Assembly (NCBI GenBank): GCA_934481515.1
Contig: CAKSPO010000013.1
Span: forward strand, 1-46,462
DNA: 46,462 nucleotides
DNA from: an uncultured Eubacteriales bacterium
Lineage (GTDB): Bacteria; Bacillota; Clostridia; Oscillospirales; CAG-272
Direction: 5' to 3'
The notes below the pieces were generated by a model. It worked only from the letters and a program-made list of their open reading frames with translations, did no database searches and was not told where the DNA came from. Position numbers and translations under genes: made by a program. Shown piece after piece: positions 25,638 to 34,141 of the stretch. The first letter of the stretch is position 1. The number at the start of each line of letters is the position of its first letter.

Positions 25638-26539
25638 AAAGCTTTCTGCTGCTGGTCAAGAGAAACTGCCGTCTCTTCTTTAAAGACAAGGGTATGTTTT
25701 TCTCCTCTCTGATTACGCCGATCATTCTTCTGGTGCTTTATGTAACGTTTCTGGCGAATGTATACCGCGACAGTTTTGTTTCCGCGCTTCCGCAGAACTT
25801 TTCGGTGGATCCGGATCTGATTGACGCGACGGTCGGCGGACAGCTGATTTCGTCTCTGCTGGCGGTTTCCTGCGTGACGGTCGCATTTTGTGCCAATCTT
25901 CTGATGATTCAGGATAAGGCAAACGGCACTTTGCGCGATCTGACGGTAACGCCGTTACGACGTTCCGTGCTTTCCGGAAGCTATTTCTGCGCGTCCGCCG
26001 TCAGTACTTTGATGATTACTTTTACGGCACTTGCCGCAAGTCTGCTGTATCTCCGGATTTTTTCCGGGTGGTATATGAGCCTTGCGGATGTGCTTCTGCT
26101 GGTTCTGGATGTGTTCCTTTTGACGCTGTTCGGTGTTGCTCTGTCCTCCTGTGCCAACTTTGCGCTCACCACGCAGGGGCAGGCTTCTGCGGTCGGAACC
26201 ATTGTCAGCGCAGGATACGGCTTTGTATGCGGTGCTTACATGCCGATTGCAAGCTTTCCGAAGGGACTGCAGAAGGTGCTTTCCTTCCTGCCGGGAACCT
26301 ACGGCACGGCACTCCTCCGCAATCATTGTCTGCACGGGGTTTATGAAGAAATGGAGCAGGTCGGCTTTCCGGCAGAGGTCGTCGAGGGCATCCGGGACGG
26401 CATCGACTGCAACCTTTATTTCTTCGGAAGCAAAGTGGAAAACGGCACCATGTACCTCATTCTTGCCGGTGCAACCGTTGCGCTGGTTGCAATTTACATT
26501 TTGCTGAATTTCCTTTGGTCCCGAAAGAAGAGCTCATGA
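25634..26539 (+). CDS. ABC-2 type transporter permease (first system)
   Basis: This is a 301-residue protein with about six membrane segments and a large N-terminal external loop between segments 1 and 2. The block NLLMIQDKANGTLRDLTVTPL followed by a run of membrane segments is typical of ABC-2 permeases, and GAYMPIASFPKGLQKVLSFLPGTY fits the conserved fifth loop. It pairs with the ATPase just upstream; ATGA overlaps join it to genes on both sides. Confidence 0.9.
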   Translation: MKSFLLLVKRNCRLFFKDKGMFFSSLITPIILLVLYVTFLANVYRDSFVSALPQNFSVDPDLIDATVGGQLISSLLAVSCVTVAFCANLLMIQDKANGTLRDLTVTPLRRSVLSGSYFCASAVSTLMITFTALAASLLYLRIFSGWYMSLADVLLLVLDVFLLTLFGVALSSCANFALTTQGQASAVGTIVSAGYGFVCGAYMPIASFPKGLQKVLSFLPGTYGTALLRNHCLHGVYEEMEQVGFPAEVVEGIRDGIDCNLYFFGSKVENGTMYLILAGATVALVAIYILLNFLWSRKKSS

Positions 26540-27141
26540 AAAAAAGCGAAAACCCGGAAAAATCCGTCCTGAAAACGCCGCGGCTGATTCTGCGCCCGTG
26601 GCAGGAGTCCGACGCGGAGGAGCTGTACCGCTATGCAAAGGATCCGCAGATCGGACCTGCCTGCGGCTGGAATCCACATCGGAGCGTTGCGGAAAGCGCG
26701 GAGATCATCAAAAAAGTGCTTTCCGTTCCCGGTACCTACGCCGTTACGGAACGACCGGAGGCAGAAGCGCCTCCCGCACTTACAAAACCGATCGGCAGCA
26801 TCGGAATTTTTCAAAGCCGTGCCGACGGCGCCGCGCCGGGAGACATGGAGATCGGTTACTGGATCGGGAGACCCTATTGGGGCAGGGGATTGATTCCGGA
26901 GGCGGTAAACGCAATGGTAGATCGATGCTTTTCCGAAACGGATTGCCGGACGATCTGGTGCGGATATTTTGACGGGAACGAGAAATCCCGCCGGGTGCAG
27001 GAAAAATGCGGGTTTGTTTATCACCACACAAGACCGGACTTTTTCCGGGAACCGAACGGCGAGAAAAAGACCGAGCATTTTACAACCTTGACAAGGCAGC
27101 GTTGGCTGGACCGGAAGCAGAAGGAGCCGGGCAATCGCTGA
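26536..27141 (+). CDS. GNAT-family N-acetyltransferase (RimJ/RimL-like)
   Basis: This is a 201-residue protein. LKTPRLILRPWQESDAEELY is the RimL-type start, and GDMEIGYWIGRPYWGRGLIP carries the acetyl-CoA loop (Q/R-x-x-G-x-G/A variant, YWGRGLIPEA). NEKSRRVQEKCGFVYHH is the usual end of the fold. It probably acetylates an amino group on a protein or small molecule. It overlaps the upstream permease gene by ATGA and is followed by a second ABC system, so it lies inside a transporter operon. Confidence 0.9.
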   Translation: MKKSENPEKSVLKTPRLILRPWQESDAEELYRYAKDPQIGPACGWNPHRSVAESAEIIKKVLSVPGTYAVTERPEAEAPPALTKPIGSIGIFQSRADGAAPGDMEIGYWIGRPYWGRGLIPEAVNAMVDRCFSETDCRTIWCGYFDGNEKSRRVQEKCGFVYHHTRPDFFREPNGEKKTEHFTTLTRQRWLDRKQKEPGNR

Positions 27142-27192
27142 TTTTTGAAGCCGAACGCAATGCTTTCCAAAAAGCAGGAGGGAGAAAACCAT

Positions 27193-27909
27193 ATGCTGAA
27201 CATTCAACATCTGACCAAAACCTACGGGGAGAAAAAAGCGGTCGACGATCTTTCTCTTCACATCGCTCCCGGAGAAATTTACGGATTCATCGGGCACAAC
27301 GGCGCCGGCAAAACCACCACGCTCAAAGCGGTGGTCGGCATTCTTCAGTACGACAGCGGCGAAATTACCATAGACGGAATTTCCATGCGGGAAAATCCGC
27401 TGGAGTGCAAGAAAAAAATTGCCTATATTCCGGATAATCCCGACCTCTATGAATTCATGACCGGAATTCAGTATCTGAACTTTATCGCCGATATTTTCGG
27501 AATCGGCACGGCGGAGCGGGAAGAACGGATCCGGAACTATGCCGGATTGTTTGAACTGACCGCGGACCTTGCCAAGCCCATTGCCGCCTATTCACACGGA
27601 ATGAAGCAGAAGCTGGCAATCATCTCCGCATGGATTCACCAGCCGCGCCTGATTATTATGGATGAGCCGTTTGTCGGGCTGGATCCGAAGGCGGCACACA
27701 TTCTGAAGGGAATGATGAGGGAGCTGTGCCGGTCCGGCGGCGCTATTTTCTTCTCCACACACGTTCTGGATGTTGCCGAAAAGCTCTGCGACAAGGTTGC
27801 CATCATCAAGGGCGGAAAGCTGATCCGCTCCGGCACCATGGAAGAGGTCAAGGGCGACGATTCCCTGGAAGAGGTCTTTTTGGAGCTGGAGGGAGAAGCA
27901 TCATGCTGA
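27193..27909 (+). CDS. ABC-2 type transporter ATP-binding protein (second system)
   Basis: This is a 238-residue protein. Walker A is GHNGAGKTTTLK, the signature is YSHGMKQKLAIISA (an LSGGQ variant usual in this exporter class), and Walker B is LIIMDEPFVGLDP. AGGAGGGAGAAAACC lies before the ATG at 27193, 51 bases after the acetyltransferase gene. It overlaps the following permease gene by seven bases. Confidence 0.92.
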   Translation: MLNIQHLTKTYGEKKAVDDLSLHIAPGEIYGFIGHNGAGKTTTLKAVVGILQYDSGEITIDGISMRENPLECKKKIAYIPDNPDLYEFMTGIQYLNFIADIFGIGTAEREERIRNYAGLFELTADLAKPIAAYSHGMKQKLAIISAWIHQPRLIIMDEPFVGLDPKAAHILKGMMRELCRSGGAIFFSTHVLDVAEKLCDKVAIIKGGKLIRSGTMEEVKGDDSLEEVFLELEGEASC

Positions 27910-29504
27910 AAGCACTTCTGAAAAAACAGTTCCTGGAGCTGAATCGCGGTTTTTTTTACGACTCCAAAAAACAGCAGAGCCGTTCCAAGGGAACCAGCAT
28001 TCTTTTCATTGCCCTGTATGCGCTGTTGCTTGTCGGCGTCCTCGGCGGAATGTTTACGCTCCTTTCCATCGCAATCTGCCTGCCGTTGAGCGCCGCCGGC
28101 ATGGGATGGCTGTACTTTCTGATTTTGACACTGATTTCCGTATTTTTCGGGGTTTTTGGCAGTGTGTTCAATACCTACGCAGGGCTTTACCAGGCGAAGG
28201 ACAACGACCTGCTTCTTTCCATGCCGATTCCCGTGCGCAACATTCTTCTGGTGCGGCTTCTCGGAGTATACCTGATGGGTCTGATGTTTTCTGCCGTGGT
28301 GCTTCTGCCGGGAATCGCCGTATATTTGATCCTGACCCCGTTTTCCGTCGCTGTCGCAATCGGTTCTCTGTTACTGTTACTGCTGGTTTCTCTGCTGGTG
28401 TTGACGCTGTCCTGCATTCTCGGATGGGTCGTGGCGAAAATGACGGCGAAATTGAAAAATAAGAGCTTCACCACGGTCATTCTTTCGCTTGCGTTCCTCG
28501 GCATCTATTATTTCGTATATTTCAAGGCGCAGGAAGTCATTGAAGAATTGATTTCCAATGTGGAGAATTTGGGAACTGCGGTACGCGGAAAGGCATACCC
28601 GCTCTATCTGCTCGGCAGGGTTGGGGAAGGGGATCCCTTGGCAATTGTCATTGTCGGTGCGGTGATTCTTGCCGCGGCGGCTGTAACCTATCTGGTGCTT
28701 TCCCGGAGTTTCCTGAAGATTGCGACATCCAGTGGAAGAATCACCGGAAAAGTCTACCGCGAACAGCGGATGCATCTGCGCAAGCCCTTCACGGCACTGC
28801 TTTTCAAGGAGTTCCGAAGATTTACCGGAAGTGCGACCTATATGCTCAACAGCGGAATGGGATTTCTTTTCCTGATTGCGGCAGGCGTATTTCTCCTGAT
28901 CCGCGGCGGATGGATCCGGAATATCATCCAGACCGCGTTTCCGGAGCATCAGACGGCGGCAGTGGCACTGTTTGCCGGCGGAATCTGCCTGATCGCGTCG
29001 ATGAACTATATCAGCGCCCCTTCGGTATCTCTGGAAGGAAAGACCCTTTGGGTACTCCAGAGTCTGCCGGTTTCGATGCGGTCGGTGATTGACGCAAAGC
29101 TTTCGATGCATTTGATTCTGACCGCAATTCCTGCCTTGTTCTGCTCCGTTGCGGCAATCATCGCACTGCGCCCGGGGCTGCTCGGAGGACTTTTTCTGCT
29201 CCTTGTTCCGGCGCTGTTTTCCTTGCTTTCCGCCGCGTTTGGATTGTTTCTCAACCTGAAACGCCCGAATCTGAACTGGACCAGCGAAATTTACCCGATC
29301 AAGCAGGGAATGAACGTCATGTTGGCAATGCTTTGCGGTTGGGGCTATTCCGTGCTGTTGATTGTCGGCGCTTTTCTGCTCGGATGGTGGCAGACCGGTG
29401 TTACGATTCTCCTTAGCATGTTCTCAGTCCTGACACTGGTACTCGGCGTGCTGCTGCTTCTTTGGTTAAGGACGCGCGGAGCGCAGATTCTGGAACGACT
29501 CTGA
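27903..29504 (+). CDS. Large ABC exporter permease (second system)
   Basis: This is a 533-residue protein with about twelve membrane segments in two clusters, which suggests a fused or duplicated ABC-2 permease. The N-terminus (MLKALLKKQFLELNRGFF) is cytoplasmic. The central cytoplasmic loop contains TGKVYREQRMHLRKPFTALL, and LNLKRPNLNWTSEIYPIKQG near residue 450 is a conserved-looking loop of the large permeases that partner single ATPases. The substrate is unknown. It is the last gene before a strong terminator. Confidence 0.88.
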   Translation: MLKALLKKQFLELNRGFFYDSKKQQSRSKGTSILFIALYALLLVGVLGGMFTLLSIAICLPLSAAGMGWLYFLILTLISVFFGVFGSVFNTYAGLYQAKDNDLLLSMPIPVRNILLVRLLGVYLMGLMFSAVVLLPGIAVYLILTPFSVAVAIGSLLLLLLVSLLVLTLSCILGWVVAKMTAKLKNKSFTTVILSLAFLGIYYFVYFKAQEVIEELISNVENLGTAVRGKAYPLYLLGRVGEGDPLAIVIVGAVILAAAAVTYLVLSRSFLKIATSSGRITGKVYREQRMHLRKPFTALLFKEFRRFTGSATYMLNSGMGFLFLIAAGVFLLIRGGWIRNIIQTAFPEHQTAAVALFAGGICLIASMNYISAPSVSLEGKTLWVLQSLPVSMRSVIDAKLSMHLILTAIPALFCSVAAIIALRPGLLGGLFLLLVPALFSLLSAAFGLFLNLKRPNLNWTSEIYPIKQGMNVMLAMLCGWGYSVLLIVGAFLLGWWQTGVTILLSMFSVLTLVLGVLLLLWLRTRGAQILERL

Positions 29505-29528
29505 GCCTGTCCCAAATATAATAATATA

Positions 29529-29567
29529 GAACCCCGGACGGTTCCTTTTCGGAACCGTCCGGGGTTC
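29529..29567. terminator. Bidirectional terminator between convergent operons
   Basis: This is a perfect 17-base stem (GAACCCCGGACGGTTCC) with a five-base loop and TTT on the right. It lies between the exporter operon and the acidic-protein gene. Confidence 0.88.
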
Positions 29568-29600
29568 TTTGAACAAGTTCTGCCACAGCGCAGAAATTGC

Positions 29601-30125
29601 TTACTTCTTCAGCAACATTTTACCGATAGCCTTTTTTGCCACACACATGAAAACCAAAGCCGCTCCGCCGGCAAGAGCCAGTGCGCGTGCCGAATAGCTT
29701 CTGGTTTCCGTTTCTTCAAAGACGTCCACCGGGGTCTCTTCCTGTGCATTGCGGTAGACTTCGATTTTGTAGGATCTCGTCTGCCGGATATAGGGATTGC
29801 AGTTGGTTTCTTTCAGGTCATGCAGAATCCGGTCTGCCGTAGAAAGGCAGGTTTTTTTGACCTCGGCACATTTGCGGCTGAATTTTGCAGCAGGCGTTTC
29901 CGGTGCGGATGCTTCTTCGGGTTCCGTTTCGGAATCGGCTTCCTCCTCTTCGGAAGCAAGAACCGAATCCTCCTCCGCTTCATCGGAAGAAGCGGAAACG
30001 GGATCTTCCACGACCGGAATTTCTTCTGCGTCGTAGCTCTCTGCCACCGGTTCCACACAGACTTCGGTACCTTCCGCGTTGACGGTTGCTTCTTCCGGGG
30101 TCATGCGGTTGTTTTCGTTTTCCAT
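29601..30125 (-). CDS. Acidic tail-anchored membrane protein of unknown function
   Basis: This is a 174-residue protein. Residues 1-80 are very rich in glutamate and aspartate with alanine and serine, and probably disordered. A basic stretch (about 85-95) and a small folded part follow, and one hydrophobic segment lies near the C-terminus (about 149-165, LALAGGAALVFMCVA) ending KKAIGKMLLKK. This is a tail-anchor layout, with the acidic part likely cytoplasmic. I do not recognise the family. CGGAGGAACA sets the ATG. It is the last gene downstream of rpsO-pnp. Confidence 0.75.
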   Translation of the reverse strand: MENENNRMTPEEATVNAEGTEVCVEPVAESYDAEEIPVVEDPVSASSDEAEEDSVLASEEEEADSETEPEEASAPETPAAKFSRKCAEVKKTCLSTADRILHDLKETNCNPYIRQTRSYKIEVYRNAQEETPVDVFEETETRSYSARALALAGGAALVFMCVAKKAIGKMLLKK

Positions 30126-30176
30126 TTTGTGTTCCTCCGTAAGATTTAGTAATAGATTATGCAGTTTTCTGCCGTT

Positions 30177-31208
30177 TTATGCGGCAGGAGCAATCGGACT
30201 GTCCAGATGAACCGTTACAATAAAGCCTTCCATGTTGTCGCCGGAAACGGTGTACTCATAGTTGCTCGGTACCTGAATGCTTCCGTTTGCAGCGCTTGCG
30301 GAAACATAATAGATTTCGTAATTCTTTCCGTCCGCCGCTTTGATCTGCAAATGCTTTTCGCTGCTGTAATCGCTTTTCAGAAGATCGAGGTATTCCTCAA
30401 GGCAAAGATTGTTGTCATACATGTAAGAAGCGTGGGGAACTCCGACATAGCGGAACGTGGTTTGCACCAGATTTTTTTCGTCAATTCCCGTAACGGATTT
30501 CTTTTCCGTCGGATACCGGAGAATAATCCCGTATTCGTCCGCGTGATCGAGAATCCACATATAGTTGTCATTTTCGGTCAGGTTGACTTCCTTGTTTTCC
30601 GTATTGTAGGTACGGAGCGTAAAAACATATCCGGTCTCATGCTCCGAGTAACCTACCGGCGTTACGAAATTCCCCTGACGTTCTTTGTCACGGTAGGCAT
30701 CAATCAGAATCATAGAGTTATCATTGAACTTTTTGTAAAAGTCCGTCAGCATGGCATTCAACGCTTCTGCGGTTCCGGCTTCCAGTTTTTCTTCCCCCAG
30801 GGAGGTGGAAATCTGATAAGGATTGATTCCGTTGATTTTGGAGGTTCTGATCCGGGAGGTCAGCGTAATCCGCGGGTACGTATAGACGGCATCCCGCAAT
30901 TCACTGACCAGAATCAGAGTTCCGCTGTGCAGATCCTCCGAGGATTTGGAAACGGTCTGATAGACGATTGCCTGCGCCTTGCCAGGATCGTTGCCGGAAG
31001 GACTCTCCGGGCGGGTTTCCGTTTCCCCGCCCACGGTGTTTACGATGGTGCAGATCAGAAAGACCAGCGCACAGATCAGAATCAGAACCGCTACGGCGCA
31101 GATGGAGAGCAACACCATACGCCCCTGCTGATGCCGCTTTTCACGCACCTTGGATTTTGAATGGCGCAATGTGTTGAAACTGCGCGGAGGAGTGGAACGG
31201 TTTCCCAT
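30177..31208 (-). CDS. VanY-like membrane protein lacking catalytic residues
   Basis: This is a 343-residue protein. A basic cytoplasmic start precedes a membrane segment (about 31-56), a linker, and a D,D-carboxypeptidase VanY-like domain (about 95-280). The fold markers SEHETG (188-193), YGIILRYP (226-233), FRYVG (252-256) and LCLEEYLDLL (268-277) align well with VanY, as does the C-terminal extension. The zinc ligands and catalytic acid do not: the Asp of SxHxxGxAxD is T197, and the E-P-W-H block reads V-Q-T-T, so the Glu is V248 and the second His is T251. Only H190 remains. It is probably a pseudo-peptidase that binds peptidoglycan. It is encoded 36 bases after pnp. Confidence 0.8.
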   Translation of the reverse strand: MGNRSTPPRSFNTLRHSKSKVREKRHQQGRMVLLSICAVAVLILICALVFLICTIVNTVGGETETRPESPSGNDPGKAQAIVYQTVSKSSEDLHSGTLILVSELRDAVYTYPRITLTSRIRTSKINGINPYQISTSLGEEKLEAGTAEALNAMLTDFYKKFNDNSMILIDAYRDKERQGNFVTPVGYSEHETGYVFTLRTYNTENKEVNLTENDNYMWILDHADEYGIILRYPTEKKSVTGIDEKNLVQTTFRYVGVPHASYMYDNNLCLEEYLDLLKSDYSSEKHLQIKAADGKNYEIYYVSASAANGSIQVPSNYEYTVSGDNMEGFIVTVHLDSPIAPAA

Positions 31209-31244
31209 ACGATGTGCCTCCTTTCCGGATTCCGGGTTTGGGAA

Positions 31245-33365
31245 TCAGTTGTCCAGAGCGTCTTTGATGGAGAAGTCCATCCGCCCCTTCTTGTCAAGAC
31301 CGATATACTTGACCTTCACCACATCTCCCAGCTTCAGCACGTCCTCCACCTTTTCAATCCGGCGGGGAGCAATCTTGGAAATGTGAACCATGCCTTCCTT
31401 ACCGGGTGCATATTCCACAAAGCAGCCGAATTCCTTGATGCCCGTCACGGTTCCTGTATAGACCGCACCCACCACCGGCTCAAAGACGATGGCATCAATG
31501 CAAGCCTTGGCGGCGTCCGCCTGCTCGCTGTTGACTGCGGCAATGCGGATGGTTCCGTCGTCCTCAATGTCGATCTTGGCGCCGGTATCGGCAACGATTT
31601 TCTGAATCACAGAGCCACCCTTGCCGATGACCTCGCGGATCTTGTCGGGATCAATCTTCATCGTGGTCATCTTGGGAGCATACTTGGAAACCTCCGCGCG
31701 CGGAGCGGGAATGGCTTTGAGAATGACTTCATCAATGATATAGTCTCTTCCGGCGTGCGTCATTTCCAACGCCTTTTTGATAATTTCGGGAGTCAGACCA
31801 TCCACCTTCAGGTCCATCTGAATGGAGGTGATACCCTTATGGGTTCCGGCAACCTTGAAATCCATGTCGCCGTAGAAATCTTCCAGACCCTGAATGTCAA
31901 GCATCGTATCCCAGCTGCCGTCCTCCGCGGTAATCAGACCGCAGGAAATACCGGCAACCGGCGCTTTGATCGGAACACCTGCATCCATCAGCGCCAGCGT
32001 GGAACCGCAGACAGAGCCCTGCGAGGTGGAACCGTTGGAGGAAACCACATCCGAGACCAGACGGATTGCATAGGGGAACTCTTCCTCAGAGGGAAGGACC
32101 GGAATCAGAGAACGCTCGGCAAGCGCACCGTGACCGATTTCCCGACGTCCGGGACTTCTGACCGGCTTTGCTTCACCGGTGGAGAACCCGGGCATATTGT
32201 AGTGATGCATATATCTCTTGGAGGTTTCGGAATCAATGCCGTCCAGCATCTGTGCCTCGGAAAGCGTTCCGAGCGTTGCGGCGGTGAGCACCTGCGTCTG
32301 ACCTCTGGTAAAGAGTCCGGAGCCATGGACGCGGGGCAGAATGCCGACCTCACTTGCCAGCGGACGGATCTGGTTCATCTTTCTGCCGTCCACACGCTTC
32401 TTGTCCACCAGGAGCCAGCGGCGGACAATCTTCTTCTGAATCTTGTAAACCAGCTCCTCCATCTGCGTGGGGAGATCCGGATACTTTTCGGAGAACTTCT
32501 CAAGGATCGCATCCTTGATCGGAACCATCTTTTCATCTCTGACGTTCTTGTCGTCGGTGTCAAGCGCTTCCATGACGTCCTTTTCGCAGAATGCGAAGAT
32601 TTCATCGAACATATCGTGATCCAGTTCGCAGGAAGGATAGGAGAACTTCTTTTTCCCGATCTCGTCAACAATGCCGTTGATGAAGCCGAGCAGATTCTTG
32701 ATCTCTTCATGCGCCTGCATGATGGCAGCATACATGGTGTCGTCGTCCACCTGATTGGCACCTGCTTCAATCATGACCACCTTTTTCATGGAAGCCGCAA
32801 CCGTCAGCTGCAAATCGCTCTTTTTCTGTTCCTCCGCCGTCGGGTTGAGCACGATCTTGCCGTCTACCAGACCCATAAACGCACCGCCGATCGGTCCGTT
32901 CCACGGAATATCGGAAATGGCGAGAGCCGTGGATGCACCGATCATTGCCGTGATCTCGGGAGAGCAGTCGGGATCCACCGACATAACCACCAGCGTCAGA
33001 GCAACGTCGTTTCTCAGATCCTTCGGGAACAGGGGACGGACGGGGCGGTCAATCACACGGGAGGTCAGAACCGCCTTTTCGGAAGGTTTGCCCTCACGTT
33101 TCAGGTATCCGCCCGGAATTTTTCCGGCGGCATACATTCTCTCGTCAAAGTCTACCGAGAGGGGAAGAAAATCAATCCCGTCCCGCGGCTTTTCGGAAGC
33201 GGTCGCACAGCAGAGCACCGCGGTGTCGCCGTACCGGCAGAGCACGGAACCGTTTGCCAGTCCCGCCATTTTGCCGGTTTCAATCACCAACGGTCTTCCG
33301 GCATAGGTATATTTGAATACCTTGTAGTTTTTGAACTCCATTTTGGAGCTGATGACTTCGTTCAT
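31245..33365 (-). CDS. pnp: Polyribonucleotide nucleotidyltransferase (PNPase)
   Basis: This is a 706-residue enzyme, the normal length. Two RNase PH-like domains flank a helical linker. The second contains GSGLFTRGQTQVL and SNGSTSQGSVCGSTLALMDAG, the phosphorolytic centre. A KH domain (DPDKIREVIGKGGSVIQKI) and a C-terminal S1 domain (GAVYTGTVTGIKEFGCFVEY) follow. PNPase degrades RNA 3' to 5' using phosphate. CGGAGGAATCTG precedes the ATG. It lies downstream of rpsO, the conserved order, with a long RNA hairpin between them. Confidence 0.97.
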   Translation of the reverse strand: MNEVISSKMEFKNYKVFKYTYAGRPLVIETGKMAGLANGSVLCRYGDTAVLCCATASEKPRDGIDFLPLSVDFDERMYAAGKIPGGYLKREGKPSEKAVLTSRVIDRPVRPLFPKDLRNDVALTLVVMSVDPDCSPEITAMIGASTALAISDIPWNGPIGGAFMGLVDGKIVLNPTAEEQKKSDLQLTVAASMKKVVMIEAGANQVDDDTMYAAIMQAHEEIKNLLGFINGIVDEIGKKKFSYPSCELDHDMFDEIFAFCEKDVMEALDTDDKNVRDEKMVPIKDAILEKFSEKYPDLPTQMEELVYKIQKKIVRRWLLVDKKRVDGRKMNQIRPLASEVGILPRVHGSGLFTRGQTQVLTAATLGTLSEAQMLDGIDSETSKRYMHHYNMPGFSTGEAKPVRSPGRREIGHGALAERSLIPVLPSEEEFPYAIRLVSDVVSSNGSTSQGSVCGSTLALMDAGVPIKAPVAGISCGLITAEDGSWDTMLDIQGLEDFYGDMDFKVAGTHKGITSIQMDLKVDGLTPEIIKKALEMTHAGRDYIIDEVILKAIPAPRAEVSKYAPKMTTMKIDPDKIREVIGKGGSVIQKIVADTGAKIDIEDDGTIRIAAVNSEQADAAKACIDAIVFEPVVGAVYTGTVTGIKEFGCFVEYAPGKEGMVHISKIAPRRIEKVEDVLKLGDVVKVKYIGLDKKGRMDFSIKDALDN

Positions 33366-33411
33366 TTTTCAGATTCCTCCGTAATTTTGTTTGTTGTTTT
33401 GTGGTGTTCTC

Positions 33412-33477
33412 ACGGAGGTTTAGCACTTAACCGTAGGTCCGGAATCCGGGCACACGGTTAACTGCTAATCCGTCCGT
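33412..33477 (-). ncRNA. Long hairpin in the rpsO-pnp leader (RNase III-type)
   Basis: Arms at 33412-33433 and 33455-33477 pair over more than 20 bases with a few mismatches; the inner 8 base pairs (TTAACCGT side) are perfect. The loop contains a smaller TCCGG/CCGGG-type pairing. In other bacteria this position carries a hairpin cut by RNase III, through which PNPase represses its own mRNA. The hairpin is seen; the function is inferred from position. Confidence 0.6.
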
Positions 33478-33565
33478 AAGAGGGTGGAGAAGAAGCGGAC
33501 TGACAGATAAAGAGACAGGGAGGGAGGGCAGTGACAGATGCCGCTGCTCCCCGCTCCCGTCATTT

Positions 33566-33829
33566 TTACTTTCTCAGACCAAGCTTTGCGACAATGGCAC
33601 GATAGCGCTCAATGTCGGTTTTCTGCAAATAGTTGAGCAGATTCCTTCTGTGACCGATCATCTTCTGCAGACCGCGGCGGCTGTGAAAGTCCTTTTTGTT
33701 GACCTTCAGGTGCTCGGTCAGATTGTTGATCCGGCTGGTCAGAATGGCGATCTGAACTTCGGGAGAACCGGTGTCTCCTTCGTGAGTTGCGTACTGCTCA
33801 ATCAGGCTGAGCTTTTCTTCTTTCTGCAT
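33566..33829 (-). CDS. rpsO: 30S ribosomal protein S15
   Basis: This is an 87-residue protein, matching the family. DTGSPEVQIAILTSRINNLT and HSRRGLQKMIGHRRNLLNYL are the S15 signatures that contact 16S rRNA. A longer GTG start twelve bases upstream lies inside the AAAGGTGA ribosome-binding site, so the ATG at 33829 is the start. It heads the rpsO-pnp-VanY-like-acidic protein set. Confidence 0.97.
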   Translation of the reverse strand: MQKEEKLSLIEQYATHEGDTGSPEVQIAILTSRINNLTEHLKVNKKDFHSRRGLQKMIGHRRNLLNYLQKTDIERYRAIVAKLGLRK

Positions 33830-33939
33830 GGGTAAATTCACCTTTCTTGTTTTTTTGACGTTTCGCTCAGAAGCCGGCGGGTGAACAACTGCAATGGCAG
33901 TCCTTATATCCGAGCCCCGGGCTCACGTCATACATTGAG

Positions 33940-33968
33940 ATTATATCACATTCTTTCCTGTTTGTAAA
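33940..33968 (-). promoter_or_regulatory. Sigma-A promoter of rpsO
   Basis: On the minus strand, TTTACA (33968-33963) and TATAAT (33945-33940) are separated by 17 bases. The leader to the ATG is about 105 bases and includes a GAGCCCCGGGCTC palindrome (33912-33924 region) that could fold or bind S15. No other gene is seen between 33842 and 34141. Confidence 0.88.
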
Positions 33969-34070
33969 TAGCTTTTTTTCATTTTTTATATTTTTTTATC
34001 CGTATATGAGAGGCAAAAGGGTGGCGCTTCCGCAAACCTGTTCTTTTCGCGCTTCCGGCAAAACAAAAAT

Positions 34071-34105
34071 CCGGGGGTCTCCGCCAAAACGGCGGAGACC
34101 CCCGG
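34071..34105 (-). terminator. Terminator of the phage packaging cassette
   Basis: This is a perfect 15-base stem (CCGGGGGTCTCCGCC) with a five-base loop. Reading leftwards it is followed by ATTTTTGTTTT, so it ends minus-strand transcripts from the cassette before they reach the rpsO promoter. Confidence 0.88.
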
Positions 34106-34141
34106 TGCCGCAGAGCGGCATTGCTTTGCTATCGGACGGGA

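Noticed and set aside
31161..33461. Long open frame of 766 codons on the plus strand across pnp
   Set aside because: It is the antisense shadow of pnp, whose domains and ribosome-binding site are clear.
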